A stretch of 64,000 bases of DNA from Alkalinema pantanalense. Lineage in GTDB: Bacteria; Cyanobacteriota; Cyanobacteriia; Leptolyngbyales; Leptolyngbyaceae. This document shows, in pieces, positions 33,859-42,801 of this stretch. The DNA lies in the NCBI RefSeq assembly GCF_050753345.1, contig NZ_JBLZFX010000005.1, positions 79,158-143,157 on the forward strand, read 5' to 3'. The position numbers were made by a program, and so were the translations under genes. The notes under the pieces are model-generated. The model had not been told where the DNA came from. It saw only the letters and a list, made by a program, of their open reading frames with translations, and searched no databases. Each line of letters opens with the position of its first letter. Position 1 is the first letter of the stretch.

Positions 33859-34743
33859 TTAGCGAGGAGATTTTTCCTCTGCTTGGGCCGATCGCCCCTG
33901 AGATAAAGCCGCTTTCATACGAGGAAGTTCCAGAAATGCTTGAGTATCAGCAATCAACCGATCACCCCAAAGATTTTCCTTAAGGAAATCAATATTGCCA
34001 TAACGGTTATCCAACTTGATGGCCGCCTCACCCAACTTAATGCCTTGTTCTTTATCACCCTTTTGATAGGTGGCCACAGCGAGGGCAAGCTTGGGTTCTG
34101 CGCCATTGCTATCCGTTGCAGCAGCGACAGAAATTTTCCAGAGCCGAATCGCTTCGTTGATGTCTCCGGTCTCGTACTTGATCAGTCCAATGTTGTTGAG
34201 GGGATACCAGAACTTCTTGTCCTGAGCATAGGCTTTTTCATAAGTGGCGATCGCATCTGTCTTTTTACCAGACATTAAATACGCATTCCCCAGATCAAAC
34301 AGCGCTCCGGGAACATTGGGCTTGATCGCAAGCCCCGATTGTAGCGATTCGATCGCCTTGGGATAGTCTTTCTTTTGGAAATAGGCATTGCCTAAGCGGA
34401 ACCAAATAGCTGACTCTTTAGGCTCTAACGCTTTTGCCTTCTGCAATGCCGCAATGCTTAAATCCGTCTTGTTGTCTGCCAGATATAACCCACCCAGCAC
34501 TGACCAAGCATCTGGATTTTTAGGAATCAATTGAGTTGCTAATTTAGCGCGAGTAATCGCCAAGTCAAACTGCTGTAACTGTGCCAGTTGGATTGATTCT
34601 CCCAACAGGTCGTTCCCTTCGCGTTCCAGTTGCCGATCGTCCAAATTAGGCAAATGGGGCACAAGGTAGGCGATCGCAGGTCGCTTAGCAATGCCGGAGT
34701 TCAGCAACAGGATGGTAAAGAGAAGCGCAATCCGTTTATACAC
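33859..34743 (-). CDS. Secreted/lumenal TPR-repeat protein
   Basis: The 294-residue protein has a signal peptide (IALLFTILLLNSGIA) and then about five tetratricopeptide repeats (roughly 55-250), for example AIWFRLGNAYFQKKDYPKAI and GALFDLGNAYLMSGKKTDAI. TPR proteins of this type in cyanobacteria are often periplasmic or lumenal assembly factors for photosystems or pili. No specific partner is evident. It lies 79 bp upstream of the DUF218 gene in the same direction and is divergent from thyX. Confidence 0.82.
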   Translation of the reverse strand: MYKRIALLFTILLLNSGIAKRPAIAYLVPHLPNLDDRQLEREGNDLLGESIQLAQLQQFDLAITRAKLATQLIPKNPDAWSVLGGLYLADNKTDLSIAALQKAKALEPKESAIWFRLGNAYFQKKDYPKAIESLQSGLAIKPNVPGALFDLGNAYLMSGKKTDAIATYEKAYAQDKKFWYPLNNIGLIKYETGDINEAIRLWKISVAAATDSNGAEPKLALAVATYQKGDKEQGIKLGEAAIKLDNRYGNIDFLKENLWGDRLIADTQAFLELPRMKAALSQGRSAQAEEKSPR

Positions 34744-34980
34744 AGTGGTTTAACAGGTTGAGTTTAACAGGAGACTTTAGGGAAGGTTCTGCAATCTGAC
34801 ACCGTTAGCTTAATCGATCAAGGCGGCCTTAGGGCAGCCAATTCGAAAATTTTTTGGTGCATCACTTGCAGAAAATTTGATCTATGCTATTAAGCTTTGG
34901 GGACTTCAGTCCAGTATAAAACCTTCCCTCTGTACTGGGAGGGACTTGTTTTCTTCCAATCGCTGCTTCCAATTGCCTCT

Positions 34981-35709
34981 ATGGATCCTTACTTTAAAGT
35001 TGAAGTTCTCTCCCAAACTCCCCAGCCGCAACGGACAATCTATGCGGCGATGCACCAAGATTATGCCGAGGGGTTTGTTTGGGATGAGCGAGATCGCTTC
35101 CCCGATGAGCCCAAAGCCGGAGAAGTCGTCATTCGTAATCTGCTGGCAGGTAACCGAGGGCACTTTGGGCCGATCGAGCATCCCCAAATCGTGCTGAATT
35201 GTGGTTGGTTTCCTCATAGCGTTATGCAGCAGGCGAGAACCCACCGCGTTTCCGTCAGCTTCGATGTGCAGTCAGGACGATACACTGGGCAACGCATTCT
35301 CGATGTGGTTGATGGCAGGCGGGAGCTGGAAGAAGTGTTTTACCTACGCCCCGTCGGGTTCTACACCGATCGCCAGGGTGCAAAATATGAGTACACTGCT
35401 ACGGCTCGACAGGCCGATCGGGACTGGTGTGAGAAACTCGCCCAGCACTACGCCCAGAAAATTCGAGTCGAAGGCTATGCCGAGGAACATGCGCGGGATC
35501 TGATCCCCTACGCAATTCGGCAGCATTTTGTGGTTAGCTTTAACTGCCGTAGTTTGATGCACTTTTTAGATTTACGGGCAAAGAATGACGCGCAATTGGA
35601 GATTATTCAACTTTGTGAGCTAATTTGGCCCCATTTTGAAGCTTGGGCCCCTGCGATCGCGGAGTGGTATCACAAAAACCGCTGGGGCAAAGCCAGACTA
35701 TCTCCCTAA
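34981..35709 (+). CDS. thyX: Flavin-dependent thymidylate synthase
   Basis: ThyX makes dTMP from dUMP with FAD, NADPH and methylene-tetrahydrofolate. From ATG 34981 the protein has 242 residues. The family motif region reads QQARTHRVSVSFDVQSGRY, corresponding to RHR-x7-S, but with THR in place of RHR and one extra residue before the Ser. I recall the same variant in other cyanobacterial ThyX proteins, so it looks lineage-specific. Other typical segments are GHFGPIEHPQIVLN and FVVSFNCRSLMHFLDLR. A TTG-started extension upstream (34897) has no domain and is not adopted. No thyA is seen nearby. Confidence 0.92.
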   Translation: MDPYFKVEVLSQTPQPQRTIYAAMHQDYAEGFVWDERDRFPDEPKAGEVVIRNLLAGNRGHFGPIEHPQIVLNCGWFPHSVMQQARTHRVSVSFDVQSGRYTGQRILDVVDGRRELEEVFYLRPVGFYTDRQGAKYEYTATARQADRDWCEKLAQHYAQKIRVEGYAEEHARDLIPYAIRQHFVVSFNCRSLMHFLDLRAKNDAQLEIIQLCELIWPHFEAWAPAIAEWYHKNRWGKARLSP

Positions 35710-35864
35710 GGGAATCGCATCTACAGAAATCCCACTACAATCGCAAGAGGGCAAGGGAGTGGATGGGTGATCAATATCAATGCGCGATCGGCAATTTCAG
35801 TCGGTAAAATGCTCTAGACAAAATCGATGGCAAAATCATCGGTGGCAAAAACGGTGGGAGAGGA

Positions 35865-36602
35865 ATGACGATGAACTTAGTCGATATTTTCAACAAGGGT
35901 GGCCCAACCATGATTCCCTTGTTGTTGCTATCTGTTTTAGCCGTAACTGCAATTTTTGAGCGGATTCGCTTTTGGTTCACGGTACTGAAACAGGAGCGGG
36001 AAGTCGTCAACCGAATTCTCGATACTGCCCGTCGGGACTGGAACGTATCGAGCGAAATTGCCCGCCAAGCCTACGACCAACCGATCGGTCGCTTTCTCTA
36101 TGCTGCTTTGAGGCTGCAAAATCCGGATCCAGAACTTTTCCGTCTAGCGCTGGAATCCGCCGCTGATGAAGAAATTGCCGGGATGCAACGGGGTAACAAA
36201 ATTCTCGAAGCTGTCATTGCCATGGCTCCGTTACTAGGATTGCTGGGAACGGTATTGGGATTAATCCAAACGTTGTACTCGGTGACGGTCACAGCTTTGG
36301 GCACCGAAGCCTCTAAGGATGCAGTCGGTGGAATTGGCTCGTCTTTGATTAGTACGGCGACGGGTTTGATTGTGGCGCTGGTGGCGCTGGGTTTCTATCG
36401 CGTGTTTCAGGGCTTGATCTTTAACCAAGCGAAAGTGTTTCGCCGATCGGGAAATGAGCTAGAACTGCTCTATCGACAGAAGTGGCAATATGAACGACAA
36501 GGGGAGCCAGCCGCTGGGGTTGGGGTGCCTCGCGGGGAAACCGTCGCGCCGATCGTAATCTCCGAAGAGTTGTCGAATGAGATTTCTAGCCTAGAGGGAT
36601 AG
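35865..36602 (+). CDS. MotA/TolQ/ExbB proton channel family protein
   Basis: The 245-residue protein has three membrane segments: MIPLLLLSVLAVTAIFERI near the N-terminus, then ILEAVIAMAPLLGLLGTVLG and SSLISTATGLIVALVALGFY. The APLLGLLGTVLGLI and ISTATGLIVALVA motifs define the family. It should form a proton-driven motor with the ExbD-like protein encoded 7 bp downstream, powering outer-membrane transport or envelope work. ATG 35865 has a GAGAGGA site directly before it; ATG 35871 is an alternative. No TonB or TonB-dependent receptor is encoded in the window. Confidence 0.9.
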   Translation: MTMNLVDIFNKGGPTMIPLLLLSVLAVTAIFERIRFWFTVLKQEREVVNRILDTARRDWNVSSEIARQAYDQPIGRFLYAALRLQNPDPELFRLALESAADEEIAGMQRGNKILEAVIAMAPLLGLLGTVLGLIQTLYSVTVTALGTEASKDAVGGIGSSLISTATGLIVALVALGFYRVFQGLIFNQAKVFRRSGNELELLYRQKWQYERQGEPAAGVGVPRGETVAPIVISEELSNEISSLEG

Positions 36603-36608
36603 TACCCG

Positions 36609-37355
36609 ATGAAAATTAACCTAGACTCCCCCACCGATGAGGCCCAGGTGCAAATCCTGCCGCTAATTGACGTGATTTTTTGTATTCTCACGTTTTTTAT
36701 CCTGGCAGTGCTGCAATTCCAACGGCCCCAGGGCATTAATCTCAATCTGCCCCAGTCTAAGACCAGTACCGTTCAGCCCCTAGAGAAATTAGTCGTCACC
36801 CTTACCCAAGACGGCGTGCTCTATGTAGACAAAATGCAGATCGATCGATCTCAGTTGGAGCAAATGCTGAAAGCCTACCGGGAGAAAAATCCCAATGGCA
36901 TCTTGGTGCTGAATGCATCCCCTAATGCCTTCTATGACAATGTGATCCAAGTGCTGGATACTTTGCGATCGGTCGGTGGCGATCGGGTGGCCCTCGCAAC
37001 GACGACCCCCATCACCTCGCCCTCTGTCACCCCTGGCTTAACAAACCCAACTCCCTTTCCTTCGGTCAATCCCTTCCCCAATGGCGTAACGGATCCGTTA
37101 TTGCAGCCCGGTGTGCAGCCCGGTGTGCAGCCCGGTATCCAACCTGGCATCCAACCTGGCATCCAACCTGGAATTCAGCCCGGACTCCAGCCTGGAACTC
37201 CACCGAGTGGACAACCCGGCAGTTTACTGTTTCCCAATACTTCCACACCCTCGATCGATCCCAATACGGGTTTACCTGGAGTAGTGCCTAATTCACCTGC
37301 GATTGGATCCCCCGTGAGTCCAACCAATGGAGCACCCCCCCCAGTTAGCAATTGA
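36609..37355 (+). CDS. ExbD/TolR-like protein with a QPG-repeat C-terminal tail
   Basis: The 248-residue protein has one membrane segment (about 17-38, LIDVIFCILTFFILAVLQF) carrying the conserved Asp of ExbD/TolR (PLIDVIF), then a periplasmic domain (about 60-135, VVTLTQDGVLYVDKMQIDRS to VALATT). The last 110 residues are low-complexity and Pro/Gly/Asn-rich, including eight tandem QPG-x units (12-bp DNA repeats). Ordinary ExbD ends near residue 140, so the tail is an addition, possibly a flexible spacer across the periplasm or a peptidoglycan-binding element. It starts 7 bp after the exbB-like gene. Confidence 0.88.
   Translation: MKINLDSPTDEAQVQILPLIDVIFCILTFFILAVLQFQRPQGINLNLPQSKTSTVQPLEKLVVTLTQDGVLYVDKMQIDRSQLEQMLKAYREKNPNGILVLNASPNAFYDNVIQVLDTLRSVGGDRVALATTTPITSPSVTPGLTNPTPFPSVNPFPNGVTDPLLQPGVQPGVQPGIQPGIQPGIQPGIQPGLQPGTPPSGQPGSLLFPNTSTPSIDPNTGLPGVVPNSPAIGSPVSPTNGAPPPVSN
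37104..37199 (+). repeat. Eight 12-bp tandem repeats in the exbD-like gene
   Basis: Units such as CAGCCCGGTGTG and CAACCTGGCATC repeat eight times in frame and encode QPG followed by V, V, I, I, I, I, L, T. Synonymous differences between units show the array is not brand new. Confidence 0.9.
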
Positions 37356-37538
37356 TGGGATGAGCAATTGATTGGATTGAGGTTTATTAAGTAAAACCGT
37401 TGACTTTTGGCCTTTTCCTCTGGGGAAACGGGGTAAATCCTGAATTTAACTGGAAAAAAAATCGACTTAGCGACAAATGCCTTGATTCTAAGAATATTCC
37501 AGTTTTTAAAGACATTTACCTGTTAGGAGACTCAGTAT

Positions 37539-37952
37539 ATGGGTTGGCTAATTACAATCTTGATCACGATCGTTGTTATGGCGATCAGCTTCTACCTCAT
37601 TTCAAAACTACCGATCGGGGTTGAGATCGATAGCCCGGAAAAAGCCTTGGCCGCAGCCGTGGTGTTTGGAATTCTCAATGCGCTTTCTCAGCCCTTAGAA
37701 AATCTTTTGAACTTCACCATTATCTTCTCGCCGGTTTCCCTGATCATTAACATCATCATTTTTGGTTTAGCCGCTTGGTTAATCGAAGGCTTTCGTCTGC
37801 GTAATGGAATTATTAGCGCTATCCTCGGTTCCATTGCTCTGACGATCGTCTATTCCATTCTGCGCAAAATCTTGATTACCGTTGGCCTGATTACCTTACC
37901 CAAAGGAGCGGCAATCTTATTACCCATCTTTTTGAGCCATACCTTGGGTTAA
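37539..37952 (+). CDS. Phage-holin-IV-like (YvlD-type) membrane protein
   Basis: The 137-residue protein has four hydrophobic segments (about 4-22, 38-52, 62-84, 90-135) with text such as LINIIIFGLAAWLIEGF, matching the mycobacterial four-TM holin superfamily IV / YvlD family found widely in chromosomes. Despite the name most members are ordinary membrane proteins of unknown role, not prophage genes; there are no other phage genes here. The ribosome binding site (GTTAGGAG) is good. A hairpin terminator follows before the PBP gene. Confidence 0.75.
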   Translation: MGWLITILITIVVMAISFYLISKLPIGVEIDSPEKALAAAVVFGILNALSQPLENLLNFTIIFSPVSLIINIIIFGLAAWLIEGFRLRNGIISAILGSIALTIVYSILRKILITVGLITLPKGAAILLPIFLSHTLG

Positions 37953-38048
37953 TTGAAAAACCCACCCAAGACCGCCCTAGAATGGCAAACATTTACGGAA
38001 ATCCTGAACGATCGCCGTGTTGTCGTGAGATCGGTTGACTAGAATGAT

Positions 38049-38094
38049 GCAGGGACACTCGGAAACCTCACCGGAAGTGTTCCTGCTATTTTTG
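38049..38094 (+). terminator. Hairpin terminator between holin-like and PBP genes
   Basis: GCAGGGACACT (38049-38059) pairs with AGTGTTCCTGC (38076-38086), one G-U pair, with further GG/CC pairing inside, and is followed by TATTTTTG. It lies on the plus strand about 100 bp after the holin-like gene stop. Confidence 0.65.
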
Positions 38095-38176
38095 TAGCTA
38101 TTCCTCAATCTCAATCATCAATCTACAAAAATTTTGGTGCCCCCATCGCCCGATTACTACAGTTCTAGTACTGCCC

Positions 38177-40441
38177 ATGAGTTCACCCCAACCGCCTAAA
38201 AAGAACCCCGTCACCCGGCTGACTCAACTCTTGCAGACCGTTCCTACGCGGGTGCGCTTTTCCAAAATTCGGCTCCAGGCCAATGCCAAAGTGCCCGAAT
38301 TACGGATTCAAGGGAGTGGAGAAACCCAGGCACAGGTCTATCCTCTGCTAGGAGAACGCTATCTCATGGGACGGAGTTCCCAACAGTGCGACATTGTGGT
38401 GCGCAATCCTGTCGTTAGTCAGGTGCACGCTTCGATTAACCGCGATCGGCAACCTCGCAAAATTTTAGGCATTATTCCCGGTCGCCAACGGTTTGTGATT
38501 CGGGATGAAAACTCGACCAACGGCATTTATCGCGGCAAAAAGCGGTTACGCTCTGTCACGCTGTACCACAACGATCTGTTTACCCTGGGGCCAACGGATC
38601 TGGAAGGGGCTGTCCGCATTCAATACTACGATCCCCCCGCTTGGTACCTACGAGCCATTCGCTACGGGCTGTATGGCCTAGCTGGGGTATCCGCTTTAAT
38701 TGCAGGCACGATCGCCATTAGCTGGTCACAATTTTCGGTTTATCCCTTACCGAACTCGGTCACGGGCCCCACGATCGTCTATGCCCGCGATGGCGTCACC
38801 CCCTTAACCCCCATTCCGCCCAATACCAGCCACCAGGATGTCAAATCGATGTCCCAGGTCTCGCGCTATTTACCCAAGGCAGTCATGGCCTCGGAGGACT
38901 CGCGCTTCTATTGGCATATTGGCGTCGATCCGATCGGCACACTGCGGGCGATCGTGACCAACGTGAAAAGTGGCGGCATTCGCGAAGGAGCCAGTACCCT
39001 GACGCAGCAATTGGCTCGGAATCTGCTACGGGACTATGTCGGCAGCGAAGACTCCACGGGGCGCAAGTTCAAGGAAGCCATGGTAGCCCTCAAGCTGGAA
39101 ACCGCCTACAGCAAAGATGAGCTGATGCGGATTTACCTGAGTCGGGTCTATCTCGGCTTTGGAAACTATGGTTTTGAAGATGCAGCCCAGTTCTACTTTG
39201 GCAAAACCGCGAAGGATTTAGATCTGAATGAAGCGGCAACCTTGGCGGGTATTCTCCCTGCGCCCAATGCATTTAATCCTGTCAAAGATTATCAATCGGC
39301 GGTGGAATACCGTAACCGCGTGCTGACTCGCATGGCAGAACAGGGCATGGTTAGCCAAGAGGAAGCCACTAAGGCACGGCGATCGCGCATTGAACTCAGC
39401 CCCAAAGCCAAGGAGACCCTAGCTAATACAATGGCTCCCTATTATTACAGTCAGGTTTTAAGGGAATTGGGTGACCTGCTGGGGGAGAACGTGGCGCAGG
39501 AGGGTAACTTTGTTATTCAAACTGCGCTGGATCCTCAAATGCAAAAGGCTGCTGAACAATCCCTAGCCAATGCCGTGGCCGATCGAGGGGCCGCAGCGGG
39601 TTATTCCCAGGGGGCGATCGTCACCCTGAATGCGGCTACTGGCGAAGTGATGGCTCTAGTGGGCGGTACCAATTACCAAGAAAGCCAGTTCAACCGAGCG
39701 ACCCAAGCCCAACGGCAGCCCGGTTCCACTTTTAAAATCTTTGCCTATACCGCCGGACTGGAAAAAGGAATTCAACCCTACCAGACCTTTTCCTGTGCAC
39801 CGCTGAATTGGGATGGACAAAGTTTTGCCGGCTGTGGTGGCGGCAGCGAAGATTTATTTGCCGCTGTTTCAAAATCAGACAATGCTGTAGCGTTGCGGGT
39901 TGCTCAGGAAGTCGGACTGGATCAAGTGGTGCAAACTGCTCACAAAATGGGAATTACATCTAAGCTCAATCCAGTGCCGGGATTGGTGCTCGGTCAAAGT
40001 GAAACCACGGTGTTAGAGATGACCTCCGCCTTTGGGGTTTTGGCAAACCAAGGGCTAAAGACCAGACCCCGCACCATTACTCGGATTTTGGACAGTGGCG
40101 ACTGCACCGATCGCAACAACTTAGCCACCTGCCGAGTGGTCTACGAAGCCCAACAGGAAGCACCCACCCAAGTGGTGGCTCCGGAGGTCGCTGACACCAT
40201 GACTACGCTGCTGCAAGGCGTGGTACGAAGTGGAACCGGTCGTGCAGCAGCGATCGGTCGGGGAGAAGCGGGTAAAACGGGCACAACGAACGATAACGTA
40301 GACCTCTGGTTTATTGGCTATGTCCCTAGCAGCAAAGTGGTGACTGGGATTTGGTTGGGGAATGACGATAACACGCCTACGGGTGGCAGTAGCGCCCAAG
40401 CAGCACAGCTATGGGGCGAATATATGAGGAAGGCATTCTAA
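38177..40441 (+). CDS. FHA-domain class A penicillin-binding protein
   Basis: The 754-residue protein starts with a cytoplasmic FHA domain (about 55-155: RYLMGRSSQQCDIVV, NPVVSQVHASI, ENSTNGIYRG), then one membrane segment (about 170-193), a glycosyltransferase-51 domain with catalytic Glu240 (MASEDSRFYWHIGVD) and the GASTLTQQLARNLL motif, and a transpeptidase with the SxxK serine at 517 (GSTFK), SDN (KSDNAVAL) and KTG at 700-702 (AGKTGTTND). All active-site motifs are intact, so it can polymerise and cross-link peptidoglycan. The FHA domain would let phosphothreonine signals recruit or control it. This fusion is known in cyanobacteria. It is monocistronic. Confidence 0.94.
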   Translation: MSSPQPPKKNPVTRLTQLLQTVPTRVRFSKIRLQANAKVPELRIQGSGETQAQVYPLLGERYLMGRSSQQCDIVVRNPVVSQVHASINRDRQPRKILGIIPGRQRFVIRDENSTNGIYRGKKRLRSVTLYHNDLFTLGPTDLEGAVRIQYYDPPAWYLRAIRYGLYGLAGVSALIAGTIAISWSQFSVYPLPNSVTGPTIVYARDGVTPLTPIPPNTSHQDVKSMSQVSRYLPKAVMASEDSRFYWHIGVDPIGTLRAIVTNVKSGGIREGASTLTQQLARNLLRDYVGSEDSTGRKFKEAMVALKLETAYSKDELMRIYLSRVYLGFGNYGFEDAAQFYFGKTAKDLDLNEAATLAGILPAPNAFNPVKDYQSAVEYRNRVLTRMAEQGMVSQEEATKARRSRIELSPKAKETLANTMAPYYYSQVLRELGDLLGENVAQEGNFVIQTALDPQMQKAAEQSLANAVADRGAAAGYSQGAIVTLNAATGEVMALVGGTNYQESQFNRATQAQRQPGSTFKIFAYTAGLEKGIQPYQTFSCAPLNWDGQSFAGCGGGSEDLFAAVSKSDNAVALRVAQEVGLDQVVQTAHKMGITSKLNPVPGLVLGQSETTVLEMTSAFGVLANQGLKTRPRTITRILDSGDCTDRNNLATCRVVYEAQQEAPTQVVAPEVADTMTTLLQGVVRSGTGRAAAIGRGEAGKTGTTNDNVDLWFIGYVPSSKVVTGIWLGNDDNTPTGGSSAQAAQLWGEYMRKAF

Positions 40442-40544
40442 CCCTTAATTCCAGTCCTTGACCCTAAACTCTGCTGACTTTTGAAGTCTTGTAAATCTTT
40501 TAGATCTTGTAAATCTTTGAAGTCTTGTAAATCGTAAATCGGGC

Positions 40545-40683
40545 GCATCCCACTTTTGCAACCCTCACCCTAAATCCCTCTCCCAGTGCGGGAGAGGGAC
40601 TTTGAATTTTGAATCTGGCTCCCCTTCTCCCAAAATAGGAGAAGGGGTTGGGGGATGAGGGCAAATTTGCAAAACTGGGATGC
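40545..40683. repeat. REP-like palindromic element, copy B
   Basis: GCATCCCACTTTTGCAA at the left pairs with TTGCAAAACTGGGATGC at the right (16 of 17). Inside are CCCTCACCCTAAATCCCTCTCCC and smaller hairpins of the GGAGAAGGGG type. Related copies lie at 26858-26911 (partial) and 51860-51967. Just left of it (about 40485-40535) is a threefold repeat of GTCTTGTAAATCTTT-like units. Confidence 0.8.
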
Positions 40684-41129
40684 ACTCTGTAAATCTGTTA
40701 GGCTTTGCCGATCTTTTAAGCTCAGGTTAAGTCCAACTGGACAACACATATCTCAAGCAAACATTTCAATCAAAAAATTGCTGAGAGCGAGATATCTAGA
40801 CCCCAAATCTAAATTTAAAGACAGACGAAAGATTAGCGATAGAGTTCGTGAAGACTGGAACAAAAAAACGAAAAGTTATTGACAAAAATTTAATCCTGAA
40901 AGGCTATTTCTCCGAAATAATTGCAACTTTTCGATCTGCATCTTGGACTTCTCCCGCAGATAAATGCTGTTTAACAAGTTTCCCAAAAATAATTTTCAAA
41001 ATATACAAAAATAAATAAAAAATCTAACCTTTAGGCTTCTATCTTGAGGGAGATTGTATGCTGATGTTGGAAAAGTTTTAATGAAGTTCTAATGAACCCT
41101 TGGCTAATAATATCGCTCCATAAAATCTA
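40684..41129. other. AT-rich intergenic region, no gene
   Basis: No credible frame: the 75-codon candidate at 40655-40882 starts within the REP element. The sequence just before 41130 contains short repeats (TTTTAATGAAGTTC / TCTAATGAACCC) that may belong to the promoter of the next gene. Confidence 0.4.
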
Positions 41130-41540
41130 ATGAATTCTACAAATTCATGGGTGCAAGACTCTTCATCACTAGAGATTACTTATGCTTCGATCGAGCATGA
41201 GAAGTCAGTTCGTCGATCGATATCGACTCTGCATCTGCAATCGGATCTCACCTTAACGGCCATTCCACCAGAGCGCATTGGGATTGATGGTCAATACGAC
41301 CATAACGGTTTAGCAAAACGAGTTTTTCTACGATTACAGGAATTGTTTGGCATCGAGCTCGTGCAAAACTTACGCATTTCTCAACGGGGTCGAGTCGTTA
41401 TTCTTATGGGAACTTTGCCCGACAGTGCTGTCGTTCAATCCTTTCCATCATTAGTAGAAGCTATCCTCTCTGTCGAAGGCGCTTTGTTCGTGGAAACTCA
41501 AGGCTTACATAGTTCAGGGAAATCCACTGGGTTTACCTAG
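41130..41540 (+). CDS. Conserved-looking cyanobacterial hypothetical protein, BON-like core
   Basis: The 136-residue protein has a disordered Ser-rich N-terminus and a compact core from about residue 50: YDHNGLAKRVFLRLQELFGI, LRISQRGRVVILMGTLPDSA, LVEAILSVEGALFVETQGL. The alternating helix and strand order and the G-x-V-x-L-x-G-x-x-x-D element are reminiscent of BON domains, which often bind membranes or other proteins. No signal peptide. I do not recognise a named family, so function is not assigned. It converges on tsaB across a short region with a 34-bp tandem duplication. Confidence 0.6.
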   Translation: MNSTNSWVQDSSSLEITYASIEHEKSVRRSISTLHLQSDLTLTAIPPERIGIDGQYDHNGLAKRVFLRLQELFGIELVQNLRISQRGRVVILMGTLPDSAVVQSFPSLVEAILSVEGALFVETQGLHSSGKSTGFT

Positions 41541-41625
41541 TGACTGACCTGAATGACTCATGACAGACCTTGGCTATAGGTCTGGATAATTACGGGTCTA
41601 CATCATTTAGATATTTAGATCTCTG

Positions 41626-41693
41626 TAGATCCAACCTTCTAACTATCGCTAACTATCGATAGATCCAACCTTCTAACTATCGCTAACTATCGA
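41626..41693. repeat. Perfect 34-bp tandem duplication
   Basis: The unit TAGATCCAACCTTCTAACTA plus 14 further bases occurs twice head to tail (41626-41659 and 41660-41693) with no mismatch. The right copy contains the stop codon of tsaB. Each unit also contains a doubled CTAACTATCG. Confidence 0.9.
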
Positions 41694-42442
41694 TCGACGG
41701 GATGCTGACCGTAAATAGGTAAGGTTTCTGACCAATGGGGCCGCAGTCCTTGGGACCACATCTGTTGTGCAAGTTCTAAGACCGCAGATGCATACTGTCC
41801 TTGAGCCGTCGGGGCTTCGATCACACAGTAATTACCCGGCGATGCTCGTAACGTTTTCTCCCACACCTCAGGCTGACAAACGCTTTCAGTTTGCACAACG
41901 GTTAATTTGAGTGCTTTTGTAAAATTCTTGTCTAGGGTTTCCTCAGGTTGCTCACTGCTCCATTGAAAAATTCCAGTATGTAACTCCCCACGCTGGGCGG
42001 GCATTTGCACCGCGATCGGCTCTGTAGGAATACCGTTTGCCCAAGCGATCGCAGCCAGACTAGAAATCCCAAACAGAGGAATATTTAATTGCTGTGCCAG
42101 GGTGCGAGCAGCAACTACCCCTAACCGAGTCCCCGTAAAGCCACCTGGGCCTTTAGCAACCGCAATAAAAGCCAAATCTGACCAAGTTTGTGGAGCTATA
42201 AAATCCGCCAAATATTGATGCAAGAGGCTAGAAACCTCACGCCCTAAATCCCAACTTTGACAGCGCATGGATTGACGATCGTGGACAGACGCGATCGCAA
42301 ACCCCAGGGTGGGACTACTGGTATGAATAGCCAAACCATAGCTTTTTTGAGAAACAGGCTGAGATTGGGAATTTGCAGAATTATTCACGGGGGAAATGGG
42401 GGAAAGCTTCAAAATTGGGATAACGCTTGACGCAGGCACCAA
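41687..42442 (-). CDS. tsaB: tRNA threonylcarbamoyladenosine biosynthesis protein TsaB
   Basis: TsaB is the inactive Kae1-like partner of TsaD in making t6A37 on ANN-decoding tRNAs. The core begins at YGLAIHTSSPTLGFAIA, followed by IAVAKGPGGFTGTRLGVVAARTLAQ (the family signature) and FGISSLAAIAWA. The 251-residue frame begins with TTG at 42442 (GTG at 42439 and 42388 are alternatives). No ATG precedes the core, and the 30-residue low-complexity start suggests the real start is GTG 42388. The last codons lie in a 34-bp tandem duplication. Confidence 0.87.
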   Translation of the reverse strand: MVPASSVIPILKLSPISPVNNSANSQSQPVSQKSYGLAIHTSSPTLGFAIASVHDRQSMRCQSWDLGREVSSLLHQYLADFIAPQTWSDLAFIAVAKGPGGFTGTRLGVVAARTLAQQLNIPLFGISSLAAIAWANGIPTEPIAVQMPAQRGELHTGIFQWSSEQPEETLDKNFTKALKLTVVQTESVCQPEVWEKTLRASPGNYCVIEAPTAQGQYASAVLELAQQMWSQGLRPHWSETLPIYGQHPVDR

Positions 42443-42495
42443 TCATTAACTCAGGCGAATGCAAAATCATTTTTGGAAGTTTTGATGAAATCGCC

Positions 42496-42801
42496 CTAGG
42501 AATGATCTGTTTTATTGGCTGTTTTAGCTTTCTGTAATGCTTGCTGAAAGCCTAGGACAACAAAAATATTAGACAGCGTCAAAAACGATTCTGCACTGCC
42601 ATGGAGCCAATCCACATTAGCCAGCTCTTGACCATAGGCAACCTTTGCATAAATGCCAGCAGGAATCGTAACAACAACAAAGACAAGCAGTAAATAGAAA
42701 CCAATCAGCGCCATTTTAGGTGTTTGGCGGGAACGGGTCAAAAACCACAGAAACCCTAAATAGGGAAAGAGAGAAATGGCAAATAATGATTCCTTTGACA
42801 T
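42496..42801 (-). CDS. DUF3593 membrane protein
   Basis: From ATG 42801 the product has 101 residues with three membrane segments (SLFAISLFPYLGFLWFL, MALIGFYLLLVFVVVTIPAG, and SFLTLSNIFVVLGFQQAL). It matches DUF3593, found in cyanobacteria and plastids of plants and algae. The order DUF2499 then DUF3593 on the same strand is conserved, implying a shared role in thylakoid or plasma membrane, unknown in detail. A frame starting at 42846 would prefix 15 residues without support. Confidence 0.82.
   Translation of the reverse strand: MSKESLFAISLFPYLGFLWFLTRSRQTPKMALIGFYLLLVFVVVTIPAGIYAKVAYGQELANVDWLHGSAESFLTLSNIFVVLGFQQALQKAKTANKTDHS

Noticed and set aside
37539..37952. Holin-like gene as evidence of a prophage
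   Set aside because: YvlD-type proteins are widespread chromosomal genes, and no structural or integrase genes are present.
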